This document shows positions 10,330-18,638 of a DNA stretch of 64,000 nt, one piece after another; the first letter of the stretch is position 1; each line of letters starts with the position of its first letter. Position numbers and translations under genes: made by a program. The DNA is taken from NCBI RefSeq assembly GCF_000163055.2, contig NC_022124.1, positions 310,001-374,000 on the forward strand. The letters run 5' to 3'. Source of the DNA: Prevotella sp. oral taxon 299 str. F0039 (GTDB lineage: Bacteria; Bacteroidota; Bacteroidia; Bacteroidales; Bacteroidaceae). The notes beneath the pieces are model-generated. The model worked only from the letters and a program-made list of their open reading frames with translations, had not been told where the DNA came from and did not search any database.

Positions 10330-10462
10330 CACAATGTTGTATAAACGCCATCTAAAAACTTGCTAATTGTTTTATACTCATAAACTTAAGAAATGCACCT
10401 GCTTTGTTATTTCATTTCAATGAGGTATTACATCGTTCTTAATGAGCCAATACTAGCGCCTG

Positions 10463-10493
10463 CAAAGGTAGTTTAATTTTAGTTGAAAGCAAA
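10463..10493 (-). promoter_or_regulatory. promoter for dxs-trkA-trkH
   Basis: Minus-strand TTTG (10490-10493), a 19-bp spacer and TACCTTTG (10463-10470) match the Bacteroidetes consensus. The implied 5' leader to dxs is about 125 nt. Confidence 0.65.
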
Positions 10494-10543
10494 ATAAAAG
10501 GAGTGTTTTTAGGTGGATATCTTCAATAAGATATATATTTATT

Positions 10544-10586
10544 GAGGCGTTTCAATACTTTTATATCTTACTGATTGAAACGCCTC
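10544..10586 (-). terminator. hairpin terminator after the EEP-family gene
   Basis: A perfect 13-bp stem (GAGGCGTTTCAAT at 10544-10556 with ATTGAAACGCCTC at 10574-10586) starts 6 bp past the stop of the minus-strand gene at 10593. The minus-side tail is A/T-rich rather than a pure T run, so the strand is inferred from position. Confidence 0.65.
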
Positions 10587-10592
10587 TTGTTT

Positions 10593-11525
10593 TTATTTCT
10601 TCGTCCATTTAATCTTTGCGAAAACAGGATAATGGTCTGAAGGATTTCTTCTTGTAAAATGTTTTAGATTGATTTGTTGTGGAGCATCTTTTCCTTTTCG
10701 TGCTTCCGATGTCTTATCTTCCGTCCAATAGCTATTGGTGAGCACTCCATATCGTTGAACTTCAAAAGGTTTAGTCAAGAAAATATGATCGATTCTACTA
10801 TCAGTTTTGGTATCAGAGTCAAAATCATTGAATGTGCCATTTTCTGCAAAACGATTTTTTGCGATGGTGTATGAGTCGTTCAATAATCCTGAGTTTACAA
10901 ATAAATCGTATGTTTCATCTTTTTGATCAACATTAAAGTCTCCAGTAAGAATAACGGGAGCATTTTGTCCTGCTATTTCTTTTATCTTCCTAATAACAAG
11001 TTTTGCAGCTTCACGACGTGCAATAACGCCAACGTGATCGGTGTGAAGATTAAAGAAATAGAAAGTAAAACCTGTTGTTTTTTGTTTGAATTTTCCCCAT
11101 GTGCAAATGCGAACACAAGCAGCATCCCAACCCAATTGTGGCTGATTGGGATTTTCTGCGAGCCAAAAATGACCGTCTTTTAGTTTTTCTATCTCGTTTT
11201 TATTATAGAAGATTGCTGCATATTCGCCAGCTTCCTTGCCGTCATCTCTACCAACTCCTATATAATTATAGGTGGGAAGTTGTTGTAACATATCATGCAA
11301 TTGTTCAACTAAGACCTCTTGAGCACCGAATATATCAGGATTTTCAAATTTCAATTGATCACAAATAACCTGACATCTTTTTTGCCAAACGAATCCCGCT
11401 TTAGCATCATTATTGTTTTTATATCTTATATTATAACTACCCACAAATAACGATTGTGCGTAAGTGATTACCCCTGTGGATAATAAAAGTAGGCTTAGAG
11501 CTATTCTTTTTGTAATTTTTCTCAT
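10593..11525 (-). CDS. secreted endonuclease/exonuclease/phosphatase-family protein
   Basis: A 310-residue exported hydrolase. The first 23 or so residues form a signal peptide ending TYAQS. The rest is an EEP fold with its conserved motifs in order: NIRYKN near residue 33, GAQEVL near 68, NLHTDH near 160, GDFNVDQ near 196, RIDHIFLT near 245 and SDHYPVF near 297. These supply the metal-binding Asn, Glu and Asp and the catalytic His. Family members cleave phosphodiester or phosphomonoester bonds in DNA, lipids or sugars; I cannot tell which. It is 22 bp downstream of rlpA and may share the gdhA-rlpA transcript. A strong hairpin follows the stop. Confidence 0.88.
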   Translation of the reverse strand: MRKITKRIALSLLLLSTGVITYAQSLFVGSYNIRYKNNNDAKAGFVWQKRCQVICDQLKFENPDIFGAQEVLVEQLHDMLQQLPTYNYIGVGRDDGKEAGEYAAIFYNKNEIEKLKDGHFWLAENPNQPQLGWDAACVRICTWGKFKQKTTGFTFYFFNLHTDHVGVIARREAAKLVIRKIKEIAGQNAPVILTGDFNVDQKDETYDLFVNSGLLNDSYTIAKNRFAENGTFNDFDSDTKTDSRIDHIFLTKPFEVQRYGVLTNSYWTEDKTSEARKGKDAPQQINLKHFTRRNPSDHYPVFAKIKWTKK

Positions 11526-11547
11526 TGTTTTATGTTTTTGTTTTTAA

Positions 11548-12198
11548 TTAGTTTTCCCAAATTTTGAGTTTATCAAACACATTACTCCACTTGTTAGACT
11601 TAGGTTTATTTCCATCTTCCTTTCCTTTCTCAAGTTGTGGGGGTGGATTGTGTCCTTCTTTATTTATTGTTTTTGTCTTTTCAGGGGGTGTTTTCTCTTT
11701 TGTTGTTTGTTTTGATGCGGCTTCTATCTTATTAGGTGTTTCTTTTTTCCATTGTTGAATGAAGCTATATCCTGCATCACTAACATCAAAGTTAATTTCA
11801 GGGAGAATGATTTTATCTGTAGGGCGATATGGAATATTACTAATTTCTATAGGTTCAACAATTACGCTTGCCACACCTTTTGATAAGATACCCAAAATAT
11901 TAGCAGCACTCCATGATAGATCTATTATGCGTCCACGTGCAAATGGTCCTCTATCTGTAACTCTTACAATTACATCTTTACCATTTTCAGGATTGGTTAC
12001 ACGAAGTTTCGACCCAAAAGGATATGTCCGATGAGCGCAAGTAAGACTATCGTGATGAAGCAATTCACCACTGGCAGTGCGAGCACCTGTAGCCCTTTTT
12101 GAGTAAAAAGTTGCTTTGCCACGCTGTTGTTGTGCGTAACACAGGTGGCAAAGCATCATGATGCATGTTATAATTACATATCTATAGTTTATTTGCAC
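11548..12198 (-). CDS. rlpA: septal ring lytic transglycosylase RlpA family protein
   Basis: RlpA proteins act on glycan strands lacking stem peptides, often at the division site. The 216-residue protein has a signal peptide (end near CYAQQQ) and a double-psi beta-barrel domain at about 25-115 containing GKATFYSKRATGARTASGE, RVTDRGPFARGRIIDLS and a hydrophobic end. The Asp of TDRGPF is the likely catalytic residue. After it comes a Lys/Pro/Glu-rich low-complexity linker and a short C-terminal helix. There is no SPOR domain, so septal targeting is not shown. The start appears to be GTG; no ATG gives a usable signal peptide. It lies 17 bp after gdhA. Confidence 0.87.
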   Translation of the reverse strand: MQINYRYVIITCIMMLCHLCYAQQQRGKATFYSKRATGARTASGELLHHDSLTCAHRTYPFGSKLRVTNPENGKDVIVRVTDRGPFARGRIIDLSWSAANILGILSKGVASVIVEPIEISNIPYRPTDKIILPEINFDVSDAGYSFIQQWKKETPNKIEAASKQTTKEKTPPEKTKTINKEGHNPPPQLEKGKEDGNKPKSNKWSNVFDKLKIWEN

Positions 12199-12215
12199 TA
12201 TATTTCTTATTCGTT

Positions 12216-13553
12216 CTACACTATACCTTGCGCCATCATGGCGTTAGCAACTTTCATAAAACCAGCAACGTTTGCGCCCTTAACATAGTTGATATAGCCA
12301 CTTGGTTCTGTTCCATATTTAACGCATTGTTCGTGAATAGAGTGCATGATGTAATGTAGTTTTTCATCCACTTCTTTTTCACTCCAAGGCAAACGAAGGT
12401 TGTTTTGGGTTATTTCTAAGCCAGATGTTGCCACACCTCCAGCGTTAACTGCCTTACCTGGGGCAAACAATTGGTTTGCTTTTAAGAAGAGATCAACAGC
12501 TTCGGCAGTGCAACCCATATTTGAAACTTCTGCTACACATAATGGATTGTGTTGTAAAAGGAGTTTTGCATCGTCTTCGTTAAGTTCGTTTTGGGTGGCG
12601 CATGTCAATGCAATGTCGCAAGGAATACGCCATGGCTTTTCGCCTTTAAAGAATTGTGCTCCTTCAAATTCGTCGGCATAAGGACTGCAAATATCATTGC
12701 CCGAAGCACGTAATTCTAATAGGTAGTCTATCTTTTCGCCAGAAATTCCGTTGGGATCGTAAATAAAACCATCAGGACCACTAATTGTAACGACCTTTGC
12801 TCCCAGTTCTGTTGCTTTTTTTATAACGCCCCATGTAACATTGCCAAAACCACTTGTTGTTATTATTTTACCTGCAATATCAATTCCTTTGGTTTGCAAC
12901 ATCTCATTTACGAAGTATAATGCACCATAACCTGTAGCTTCAGGACGTATCTTTGAACCGCCCCATTCAATACCTTTACCTGTTAAAACACCTCCCCATT
13001 GGTGTTTTAGCTTTTTATACATACCAAAGAGGTAGCCTATTTCACGTGTTCCTACACCGATATCACCAGCTGGAACATCTTCATCAACTCCGATATAATG
13101 GTATAGCTCCGACATGAAAGCATGGCAGAAACGCATTATTTCGGCATCGCTTTTTCCTCGAGGAGAGAAGTCTGAACCACCTTTGCCGCCTCCCATTGGT
13201 AGGGTTGTTAATGCGTTTTTAAAGGTTTGTTCAAATCCTAAGAATTTCAAAATAGATGGTGTTACAGATGCGTGGAAGCGAAGTCCGCCTTTATAAGGAC
13301 CTATTGCACTATTAAATTGCACTCTATAACCAGTGTTTACATGAACTTCTCCTTTGTCGTCTACCCATGGAACTCTGAAAGTTATCATTCTTTCAGGCTC
13401 AACTAGTCGTTCTATAAGTTTCGCTTTTTCGAACTCTGGATGAGCGTTATACACTTCTTCGATAGATACAAGTACTTCTTTTACTGCTTGTAGATACTCT
13501 TTTTCGCCAGGATACTTTTGTTCCAAACGACTTAATATTTCATCTACATTCAT
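12216..13553 (-). CDS. gdhA: NADP-type glutamate dehydrogenase
   Basis: GdhA interconverts 2-oxoglutarate plus ammonia and glutamate. The 445-residue protein matches the hexameric bacterial class in length. Visible are the catalytic Lys region PMGGGKGGSDF near residue 122, KGGLRFH (Lys and Arg for substrate), the strongly conserved DVPAGDIGVG near 160 and the Rossmann segment GFGNVTWG near 237. A promoter with both elements lies just upstream. rlpA follows at 17 bp. The Lrp/AsnC-family gene upstream on the same strand could regulate it, as Lrp proteins often act on amino-acid genes, but that is inference from proximity. Confidence 0.95.
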   Translation of the reverse strand: MNVDEILSRLEQKYPGEKEYLQAVKEVLVSIEEVYNAHPEFEKAKLIERLVEPERMITFRVPWVDDKGEVHVNTGYRVQFNSAIGPYKGGLRFHASVTPSILKFLGFEQTFKNALTTLPMGGGKGGSDFSPRGKSDAEIMRFCHAFMSELYHYIGVDEDVPAGDIGVGTREIGYLFGMYKKLKHQWGGVLTGKGIEWGGSKIRPEATGYGALYFVNEMLQTKGIDIAGKIITTSGFGNVTWGVIKKATELGAKVVTISGPDGFIYDPNGISGEKIDYLLELRASGNDICSPYADEFEGAQFFKGEKPWRIPCDIALTCATQNELNEDDAKLLLQHNPLCVAEVSNMGCTAEAVDLFLKANQLFAPGKAVNAGGVATSGLEITQNNLRLPWSEKEVDEKLHYIMHSIHEQCVKYGTEPSGYINYVKGANVAGFMKVANAMMAQGIV

Positions 13554-13585
13554 AGGCTTAAAATGTTTAAGGTTAACAATTATTA

Positions 13586-13617
13586 CAAAGATAAGAGTTA
13601 TTTATATAACTGCCAAA
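13586..13617 (-). promoter_or_regulatory. promoter for gdhA
   Basis: Minus-strand TTTG (13614-13617), a 20-bp spacer and TATCTTTG (13586-13593) give a consensus Bacteroidetes promoter 33 bp before the gdhA start. Confidence 0.7.
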
Positions 13618-13820
13618 ATAAAATGTCATTTTATTTGTTTTATTTTTTGCATTTTTCTTAGTCTTGTAATAGTGTTTTTTATTGGTCTAGATAGATTTAT
13701 TTTGGGGACTTAAAAGAATGACTTCTTTCATAAAATCATTGCTTTTCTATTTTGAAAATAATGATTTTGTATGGTAAACTTATTATTATTGTATTGTGAT
13801 ATCAATACTTCTTTTGTATA

Positions 13821-13864
13821 AAAATATAAAATGCTGTAGTGGTTTGTTTTACTACAGCATTTTA
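13821..13864 (-). terminator. terminator of the Lrp-family gene
   Basis: A perfect 14-bp stem (TAAAATGCTGTAGT at 13827-13840 with ACTACAGCATTTTA at 13851-13864) begins 8 bp past the stop codon. On the minus strand it is followed by a T-rich tail. Confidence 0.85.
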
Positions 13865-13871
13865 TCGTTTC

Positions 13872-14368
13872 TTATTCTATTGTATTTTTCTTGTTCTGAG
13901 GAATTTGAATATCTTCTTTTGGAAGTTGTCGGTTTATTTCTGCGTGATAAGAAATAAGCGAATGAGTTCCTCTAAGATTAAGAGGTTGAATCTTATTGTG
14001 AATAATATCCATCATATGTTTATTGTTAAATGCATATATTTTAATAAACATATCGAACTCACCAGATGTAAAGTGGCATTCAACCACTTCTGGAATCTTT
14101 TTCAATCCTTCAACAACAACTCGGAAATCGCTTGGATCTTTCAAGTTAAGACCTATGAAAGCGCAGGTTTCATAACCAATTTTTTCAGGGTTAATAATGA
14201 ATTGTGAACCTGTTATCACGCCCAAATTCATGAGCTTTTGTATGCGTTGATGTATGGCTGCACCACTTACATTGCATTCACGAGCAACCTCAAGGAATGG
14301 AATGCGTGCATCTTCTGCCACCATTTGAAGAATTTTTTATCTAAATTATCTAAACTATGATGTCCCAT
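13872..14368 (-). pseudogene. Lrp/AsnC-family regulator with an N-terminal one-base frameshift
   Basis: An Lrp/AsnC transcription factor: N-terminal helix-turn-helix (recognition part NVSGAAIHQRIQKL) and C-terminal RAM ligand-binding domain (GLNLKDPSDF, VVECHFTSGEFDMFIKIY). A continuous frame starts only at the ATG at 14324, which lacks the first helix. Reading from the ATG at 14368 gives MGHHSLDNLDKK, then the frame is lost. The tract at 14333-14338 has six A on the minus strand; seven would give MGHHSLDNLDKKILQMVAED and join the two parts perfectly (44 nt instead of 45 between the starts). A consensus promoter 22 bp upstream supports 14368 as the true start. It may be a sequencing error, a real null or phase-variable allele, or slippage. 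The rest of the gene looks intact. Confidence 0.8.
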
Positions 14369-14389
14369 ATTTGTTTATTTTTGTTGATG

Positions 14390-14420
14390 CAAAGATAACA
14401 CAAAAGAAAGAAATAAACAA
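14390..14420 (-). promoter_or_regulatory. promoter for the Lrp-family gene
   Basis: Minus-strand TTG (14418-14420), a 20-bp spacer and TATCTTTG (14390-14397). The leader would be only about 15 nt to the ATG at 14368. Confidence 0.65.
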
Positions 14421-14661
14421 CTTTTTAATGCTTTCTTGTTATAATTGCACACCTTTTTCTTCTTTTTTCAGAAAATATTTATCAAAGAAATCAAATGTGG
14501 GGGGTATTCTTTTATTTATTATCCAAGGTGATTTTGTGGTATATAAGAATACTTTTAATGATATCTTGATGCTGTTGATATATCTATTGCAATGTTTTGT
14601 TTTTTCTGTTTAAATCAATATAAACAGGTTGATCCAATTGAATTACTTTTGTAATTGATTT

Positions 14662-15129
14662 TTATTGGCGATGCTTTGATTGCCCTACATAAAACACATT
14701 GTCGACCTTTGCCTCTTGAAGAGCTTTTTTAATGAACATAATTTCGTGCATTGGCGTGTGCTCATCTGCCTTTATTAATACTGTGAAAAGATTTTTGTTA
14801 CCTTGTTTTAGCTGTTTTCTTACCTCGTTTATTGCTTCAGAAAGTTGTTCTTTCGCAACAGGCTTTCCATTCACTTCGATAATTGTTGGTTGTTCTTGAG
14901 GGGGTACATTGGGAGTAAAAAGTTTACCAATAGAAATAGAGCATAGTGCTTTCTTCTCATGTAAGTTTGCCAACGACATTCCTTTGGGTAGCGAATAGCG
15001 CACCTTAGAGTTGTCGGTTCGCATGTGCGTTACAATCATAAAGAAGAATAACACAGAGAAAATGAGGTCGGGAAGCGATGCTGTGTTCAATTGAGGAACA
15101 TCGTGTTGTTTCTTTTTAAACATACTCAT
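14662..15129 (-). CDS. ExbD/TolR-family proton-channel subunit (second copy)
   Basis: A 155-residue inner-membrane protein of the ExbD/TolR family. It has one N-terminal transmembrane segment near residues 20-38 (SLPDLIFSVLFFFMIVT) containing the conserved Asp that carries protons, followed by a periplasmic domain with the usual VLIKADEHTPMHEI element. ExbD partners with ExbB to drive TonB or a Tol-like system. It overlaps the first exbD by 4 bp (ATGA) and ends the operon. Two exbD genes in tandem are known in Bacteroidetes energiser operons; whether they form a hetero-oligomer here is not visible. Confidence 0.88.
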   Translation of the reverse strand: MSMFKKKQHDVPQLNTASLPDLIFSVLFFFMIVTHMRTDNSKVRYSLPKGMSLANLHEKKALCSISIGKLFTPNVPPQEQPTIIEVNGKPVAKEQLSEAINEVRKQLKQGNKNLFTVLIKADEHTPMHEIMFIKKALQEAKVDNVFYVGQSKHRQ

Positions 15130-15656
15130 TGCTCACCTCCTTTACTGTTTTCATATGCATTTTCAACAATTCGTTGAGGCAAATCGTGCGCAATTGCTTC
15201 ACGTTCGCCTGCATCTGCCAATTCATACTCGCAATTATAACGCTTTAAACACAATTCGTTACGAGCTTTTTGATAAGCCAAAGCAAGTGCATTTTGCAGT
15301 TTAAAGTAGCTATTATAGTTGCTCTCGGGATGCGACTGAATGTATATAACATGTTTTTTAGCGTGTTTCAAGATAAAACGAGATGCAACTGATGATATAG
15401 AATCAACAACAATGGGTTTGCCTTCAAGTGTAATTTGGTTGTTGGGCAATAGCTCTATCGACATAAACGAGTTTTTGTTCACCTCTGTTTGCTCTTGTTT
15501 CTCTTTCTTATCTTTAGGTGGAATTCTGCCTTTTAAGCCTTTGTCGAGGTTCATAGAGGTAGTTACAAGAAAGAATATCAACAGCATAAACGAGATATCT
15601 GCTGTTGAAACAGTGTTCAGTTCGGGTACTTCTTGTTTCTTTCTTTTAAATAACAT
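15126..15656 (-). CDS. ExbD/TolR-family proton-channel subunit (first copy)
   Basis: A 176-residue ExbD/TolR-like protein with the signature STADISFMLLIFFLVTTSM near residues 18-36, including the proton-carrying Asp in the membrane segment. The periplasmic part is longer than in its neighbour and more charged, with a KDKKEKQEQTEVNK linker. It starts directly after the 167-residue membrane protein (no gap) and overlaps the second exbD by 4 bp, so the genes are translationally linked. The two ExbD proteins share the first 20 residues' pattern (FKRKKQEVPELNT, FKKKQHDVPQLNT), pointing to an old duplication. Confidence 0.88.
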   Translation of the reverse strand: MLFKRKKQEVPELNTVSTADISFMLLIFFLVTTSMNLDKGLKGRIPPKDKKEKQEQTEVNKNSFMSIELLPNNQITLEGKPIVVDSISSVASRFILKHAKKHVIYIQSHPESNYNSYFKLQNALALAYQKARNELCLKRYNCEYELADAGEREAIAHDLPQRIVENAYENSKGGEQ

Positions 15657-16160
15657 TTATGCTCTTCTATAGCTTTTAATTGTTCCCCACGTTGCACAAG
15701 CAATGCCAATGAATAGCAACAAAATAGAAACTGAAATAAACATGTCGCTTGTTTTCAACCAAAACGTGTTGTTAAAGAATATTCCATTCACCTTCAAAGG
15801 TGATGAAGAACCTAGTAAGAAGAATAGAATAAGTAGAGTAGGGATGCTTATGAATGTGGCATTACGAATGAATTTCACCTTAATTCCATTCTGAATGCTG
15901 GGCATTTGTGCTCCCAATAAGATTTCTTTAACGAGTGCCCATGCTGCAATGGCAATGGATAAGAAAAGAACGATATAAGTAAAGACAAGGACAGTGTTGG
16001 TAAGTAGAGGCTCAACCATTCCCTCTTTAGTTAGCGATGGCATATCGTATCCAACTAAAAAGAATAGCGAAAATATCACCAAAGTGAGTAAACAAAGTAC
16101 TCTTAGGCTGATATTGGCTAATTGCTTGTTGTCTTTTATCTTCAATTTATTCTTTTTCAT
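15657..16160 (-). CDS. four-helix membrane protein of the exbB-exbD operon
   Basis: I do not recognise a named family. The 167-residue protein has four hydrophobic segments, near residues 19-41, 53-76, 99-120 and 137-160, with short loops and a basic N-terminus. It overlaps the 3' end of exbB by 14 bp and abuts the first exbD, so it is made with the energiser subunits. A membrane protein at this position occurs in other Bacteroidetes ExbB/ExbD operons as far as I recall, and it is probably an accessory part of the complex. Function is inferred only from location. Confidence 0.75.
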   Translation of the reverse strand: MKKNKLKIKDNKQLANISLRVLCLLTLVIFSLFFLVGYDMPSLTKEGMVEPLLTNTVLVFTYIVLFLSIAIAAWALVKEILLGAQMPSIQNGIKVKFIRNATFISIPTLLILFFLLGSSSPLKVNGIFFNNTFWLKTSDMFISVSILLLFIGIACATWGTIKSYRRA

Positions 16161-16986
16161 GCTTTGTTTTATATTGCATTATTGCATCGAGGAGGGTCAT
16201 TACCGACTCTTCCATCTGCGAAGTGAGATGGTCTATCTTTGAGATGATGTAGTTATAAAATAGCTGTAGAATCAAAGCCACAATGATTCCAAAGATGGTT
16301 GTGATAAGAGCTACCTTCATTCCAGATGCTACAATGGTTGGACTTATGTCGCCTGCGGTTTGTATTTGATCAAAAGCAAGCACCATTCCGATAACAGTTC
16401 CGAGGAAACCTAACGATGGAGCCATGGCTATAAACAAGCGAATCCACGAGCAACCACGCTCAAAATAGGCTGTTTGAACAGATCCATAAGAAACGATAGA
16501 GCGTTCTATTTCTTCGATAGGTTGATCTATTCGCATAACGCCTTCTTTGCAAATGGCAGCCACAGGACCTCTTGTTGCATCACATTGTTGTAGTGCTTTA
16601 TCTAAATTCTTTGAGGTAATGTTCTGCGAAAGCTCTTCCATAAACTTCTTTGCATTGATTTCTGACAAAGTGAGGAAAATGATTCTTTCAATGCAAAAGG
16701 CAAGTCCTAAGACTAAAGCTAATGCTACCAACGACATAAAACCAGCGTTACCCTCAATGAACTTTGTTTTAAGTGCGTTGTGAAAACCTGTTTGAGGTTG
16801 GTTAATTGCTTCGTCTTCTTCCACCTCTTCGAGTCCTTTCACTAAAGTCGTGTCTACTGTTTGTGTTGTAGAAGTAGGTTGTTGGACTGCATTTACTGCA
16901 GAATCGCCTTTTTGTGCCATTGCACTTAGTGAGCATATCACCAGCAATTGCACCATAATAAATAGTTGTAATAAATATTTCTTCAT
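16147..16986 (-). CDS. exbB: ExbB/TolQ/MotA-family proton channel protein
   Basis: The 279-residue inner-membrane scaffold of a TonB- or Tol-type motor. A signal-like N-terminus (end near AMAQKG) precedes an acidic periplasmic stretch. A first membrane segment lies near residue 85, and the conserved MotA/TolQ/ExbB block near 165-235 contains GSVQTAYFERGCSWIRLFI, APSLGFLGTVIGMVLAF and ALITTIFGIIVALILQL. I chose the ATG at 16986 because MKKYLLQL starts a proper signal; an ATG 21 bp upstream exists. It heads an operon exbB, membrane protein, exbD, exbD that could energise the receptors at 3397 and 33452. Confidence 0.92.
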   Translation of the reverse strand: MKKYLLQLFIMVQLLVICSLSAMAQKGDSAVNAVQQPTSTTQTVDTTLVKGLEEVEEDEAINQPQTGFHNALKTKFIEGNAGFMSLVALALVLGLAFCIERIIFLTLSEINAKKFMEELSQNITSKNLDKALQQCDATRGPVAAICKEGVMRIDQPIEEIERSIVSYGSVQTAYFERGCSWIRLFIAMAPSLGFLGTVIGMVLAFDQIQTAGDISPTIVASGMKVALITTIFGIIVALILQLFYNYIISKIDHLTSQMEESVMTLLDAIMQYKTKHEKE

Positions 16987-17176
16987 CTTGTTTATGTAAA
17001 AAAGCAACAGCCTTTTTGTGTTGGTTGGGTACTTATTTTTACTTAAGTGTTATACTTCAATGCAAATATTAAACGCAAAATTAGAGCTTTTATTTTAAAC
17101 ATCAAAATATAAGAAAAATTCTTTCATCTTGTTTTGGGATATTTCTTGCGAAACAATTCGATAGCTTTTTCACCTT

Positions 17177-17248
17177 AAAAGCATTGACTTTGTATGATAA
17201 AAGCATTGAGATGATAGAGTAAAAACATATCTTTTGCAATACAAGTAG
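17177..17248 (-). repeat. 22-bp-phased GCTTTT array, copy B
   Basis: On the plus strand AAAAGC occurs at 17177 and 17199 and AAAAAC at 17221, each 22 bp apart. Read on the minus strand this is GCTTTT beyond the 3' end of the sensor kinase gene. AAAAGCATTGA is shared by the first two units. It belongs to the same family as copies A and C-F. Confidence 0.6.
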
Positions 17249-17289
17249 ATACACATTGCCTACCTATTTCGTTATCAATACCTTACGTT

Positions 17290-18450
17290 TTAGCTAAAAA
17301 GCTCTATTCTAAAGGTTGTTCCTACACCTTGTTCTGAGTGTTTTACAAAGATGTGTCCTTTGTGATATTGCTCTATTATGCGCTTTGCAAGCGACAAACC
17401 AAGACCCCATCCACGCTTTTTTGTGGTGAAACCAGGTCGAAAAACATTGGCAATATCTGCCTTGCGAATGCCTTTTCCCGTGTCAGAAACATCTACCACA
17501 ACACCGTGTTTCATGTTCATCACCTCGATAGTGATGGTTCCTTTACTACCAATGGCATCGATAGCGTTCTTACAAAGATTTTCTATCACCCATTCAATCA
17601 ACAGCATATTGATGCGTGCCACTGCAGGTTTGGCACTCAACTTTGTTTCGATTGCAATGCCACTCGATGCTCGTTTACCAATATAAGTTGCCACTTTCAA
17701 CACAATATCGTTCATATTGCATGGCTCGAAGGTTGGTTGTGAGCCTATTTTCGAGAACCTATCGGCAATGAGTTGAAGGCGTTTCACATCTTCGCCCATA
17801 TCTGTTATAAATGGATCGTCGGGATATTGTTCTTTAAGTATTTCGTTCCAAGCCATCAAACTCGATATAGGTGTACCCAATTGGTGAGCTGTTTCTTTCG
17901 ATAAACCAACCCACAAACGGTTTTGTTCTGCCTTTTTGCTCCATAAAAGGGCTAAAAGTGCCAGTGTAATGAAGAGCACTACCACTATAAGTTGTATGTA
18001 TGGATAAATAGTTAGACGCTTTATTAAGAGAGAATCGTCATAACACACTTCTATAAAATCATTGGGTTTATCGCTCATCTGCAACTTAATGGCACGCCCC
18101 TTGCGTTTCAATTGGTGCGCAAGGGCAAGGGCTTGACTATTGACATCTGCCGACTTGGTGATGGTGAAGTTAATGTTTCGGATGGCTTGAACGCTGTCTT
18201 TGGCATCTATCACCACAACGGGTATGGTGTTATTGCCATTCACAACCTTTAAAACAAGAGCCAAATCGGTGTTCTCGTCGGCTGTATTCAGAGAGTGAAT
18301 GGCCTCTGCCCACACTTCCATTTTGTTGCGTTCTTCTTGCGAAAGTGCTTCGGTTATGGTATGAGAAACCCACAATGAGCCTATAGCAATGACGATTGCT
18401 ATAACAAAAAACATAATTTTTATATAGTGAGTTCTACGTGTCCATTTCAT
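17290..18450 (-). CDS. membrane sensor histidine kinase (orphan)
   Basis: A 386-residue two-component sensor. Two transmembrane segments (near residues 10-30 and 150-170) enclose a periplasmic domain of about 120 residues. The phospho-acceptor H-box follows (KETAHQLGTPISSL, near 187), then the ATPase domain with N-box NLCKNAIDAI, G1 DTGKGIRKAD and G2 GWGLGLSLAKRI. There is no HAMP domain visible. No response regulator is adjacent, so its partner is elsewhere. The ligand is unknown. A weak -7-like element (TATTTTTG, minus strand, 18466-18473) lies just before the start. Confidence 0.9.
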   Translation of the reverse strand: MKWTRRTHYIKIMFFVIAIVIAIGSLWVSHTITEALSQEERNKMEVWAEAIHSLNTADENTDLALVLKVVNGNNTIPVVVIDAKDSVQAIRNINFTITKSADVNSQALALAHQLKRKGRAIKLQMSDKPNDFIEVCYDDSLLIKRLTIYPYIQLIVVVLFITLALLALLWSKKAEQNRLWVGLSKETAHQLGTPISSLMAWNEILKEQYPDDPFITDMGEDVKRLQLIADRFSKIGSQPTFEPCNMNDIVLKVATYIGKRASSGIAIETKLSAKPAVARINMLLIEWVIENLCKNAIDAIGSKGTITIEVMNMKHGVVVDVSDTGKGIRKADIANVFRPGFTTKKRGWGLGLSLAKRIIEQYHKGHIFVKHSEQGVGTTFRIELFS

Positions 18451-18638
18451 TATATCATATCAACGCAAAAATAATAGCTTTTATTATAAATATCACTTAA
18501 CTTTCAAAAGGTGCTCACCAATTTTGCCTTTATCTTAACATTCAGCAACAATTGAAATATTCTTTTATGCTCTTTTCAACACAAAGACAATAAAGAATGC
18601 TTATTTTTGTAGTTCATTCAACGATAAAACATAATTAA

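Larger units (their letters stand above)
13554..13871. other. intergenic region between the Lrp-family gene and gdhA
   Basis: The 318-bp gap holds the gdhA promoter (13586-13617), the terminator of the Lrp-family gene (13821-13864) and an AAAATCATT/AATGATTTT inverted repeat (13732-13768) enclosing GCTTTT at 13741, with GATTTT 22 bp on, possibly a decayed member of the phased arrays. No gene seen. Confidence 0.6.

Noticed and set aside
13839..14207. 122-codon plus-strand frame
   Set aside because: It is the antisense shadow of the Lrp-family gene, which has clear conserved domains on the other strand.
14371..14613. 80-codon plus-strand frame in the gap before exbD
   Set aside because: Low-complexity Phe/Leu/Lys composition in AT-rich DNA, no conserved pattern and it covers the Lrp-family promoter.
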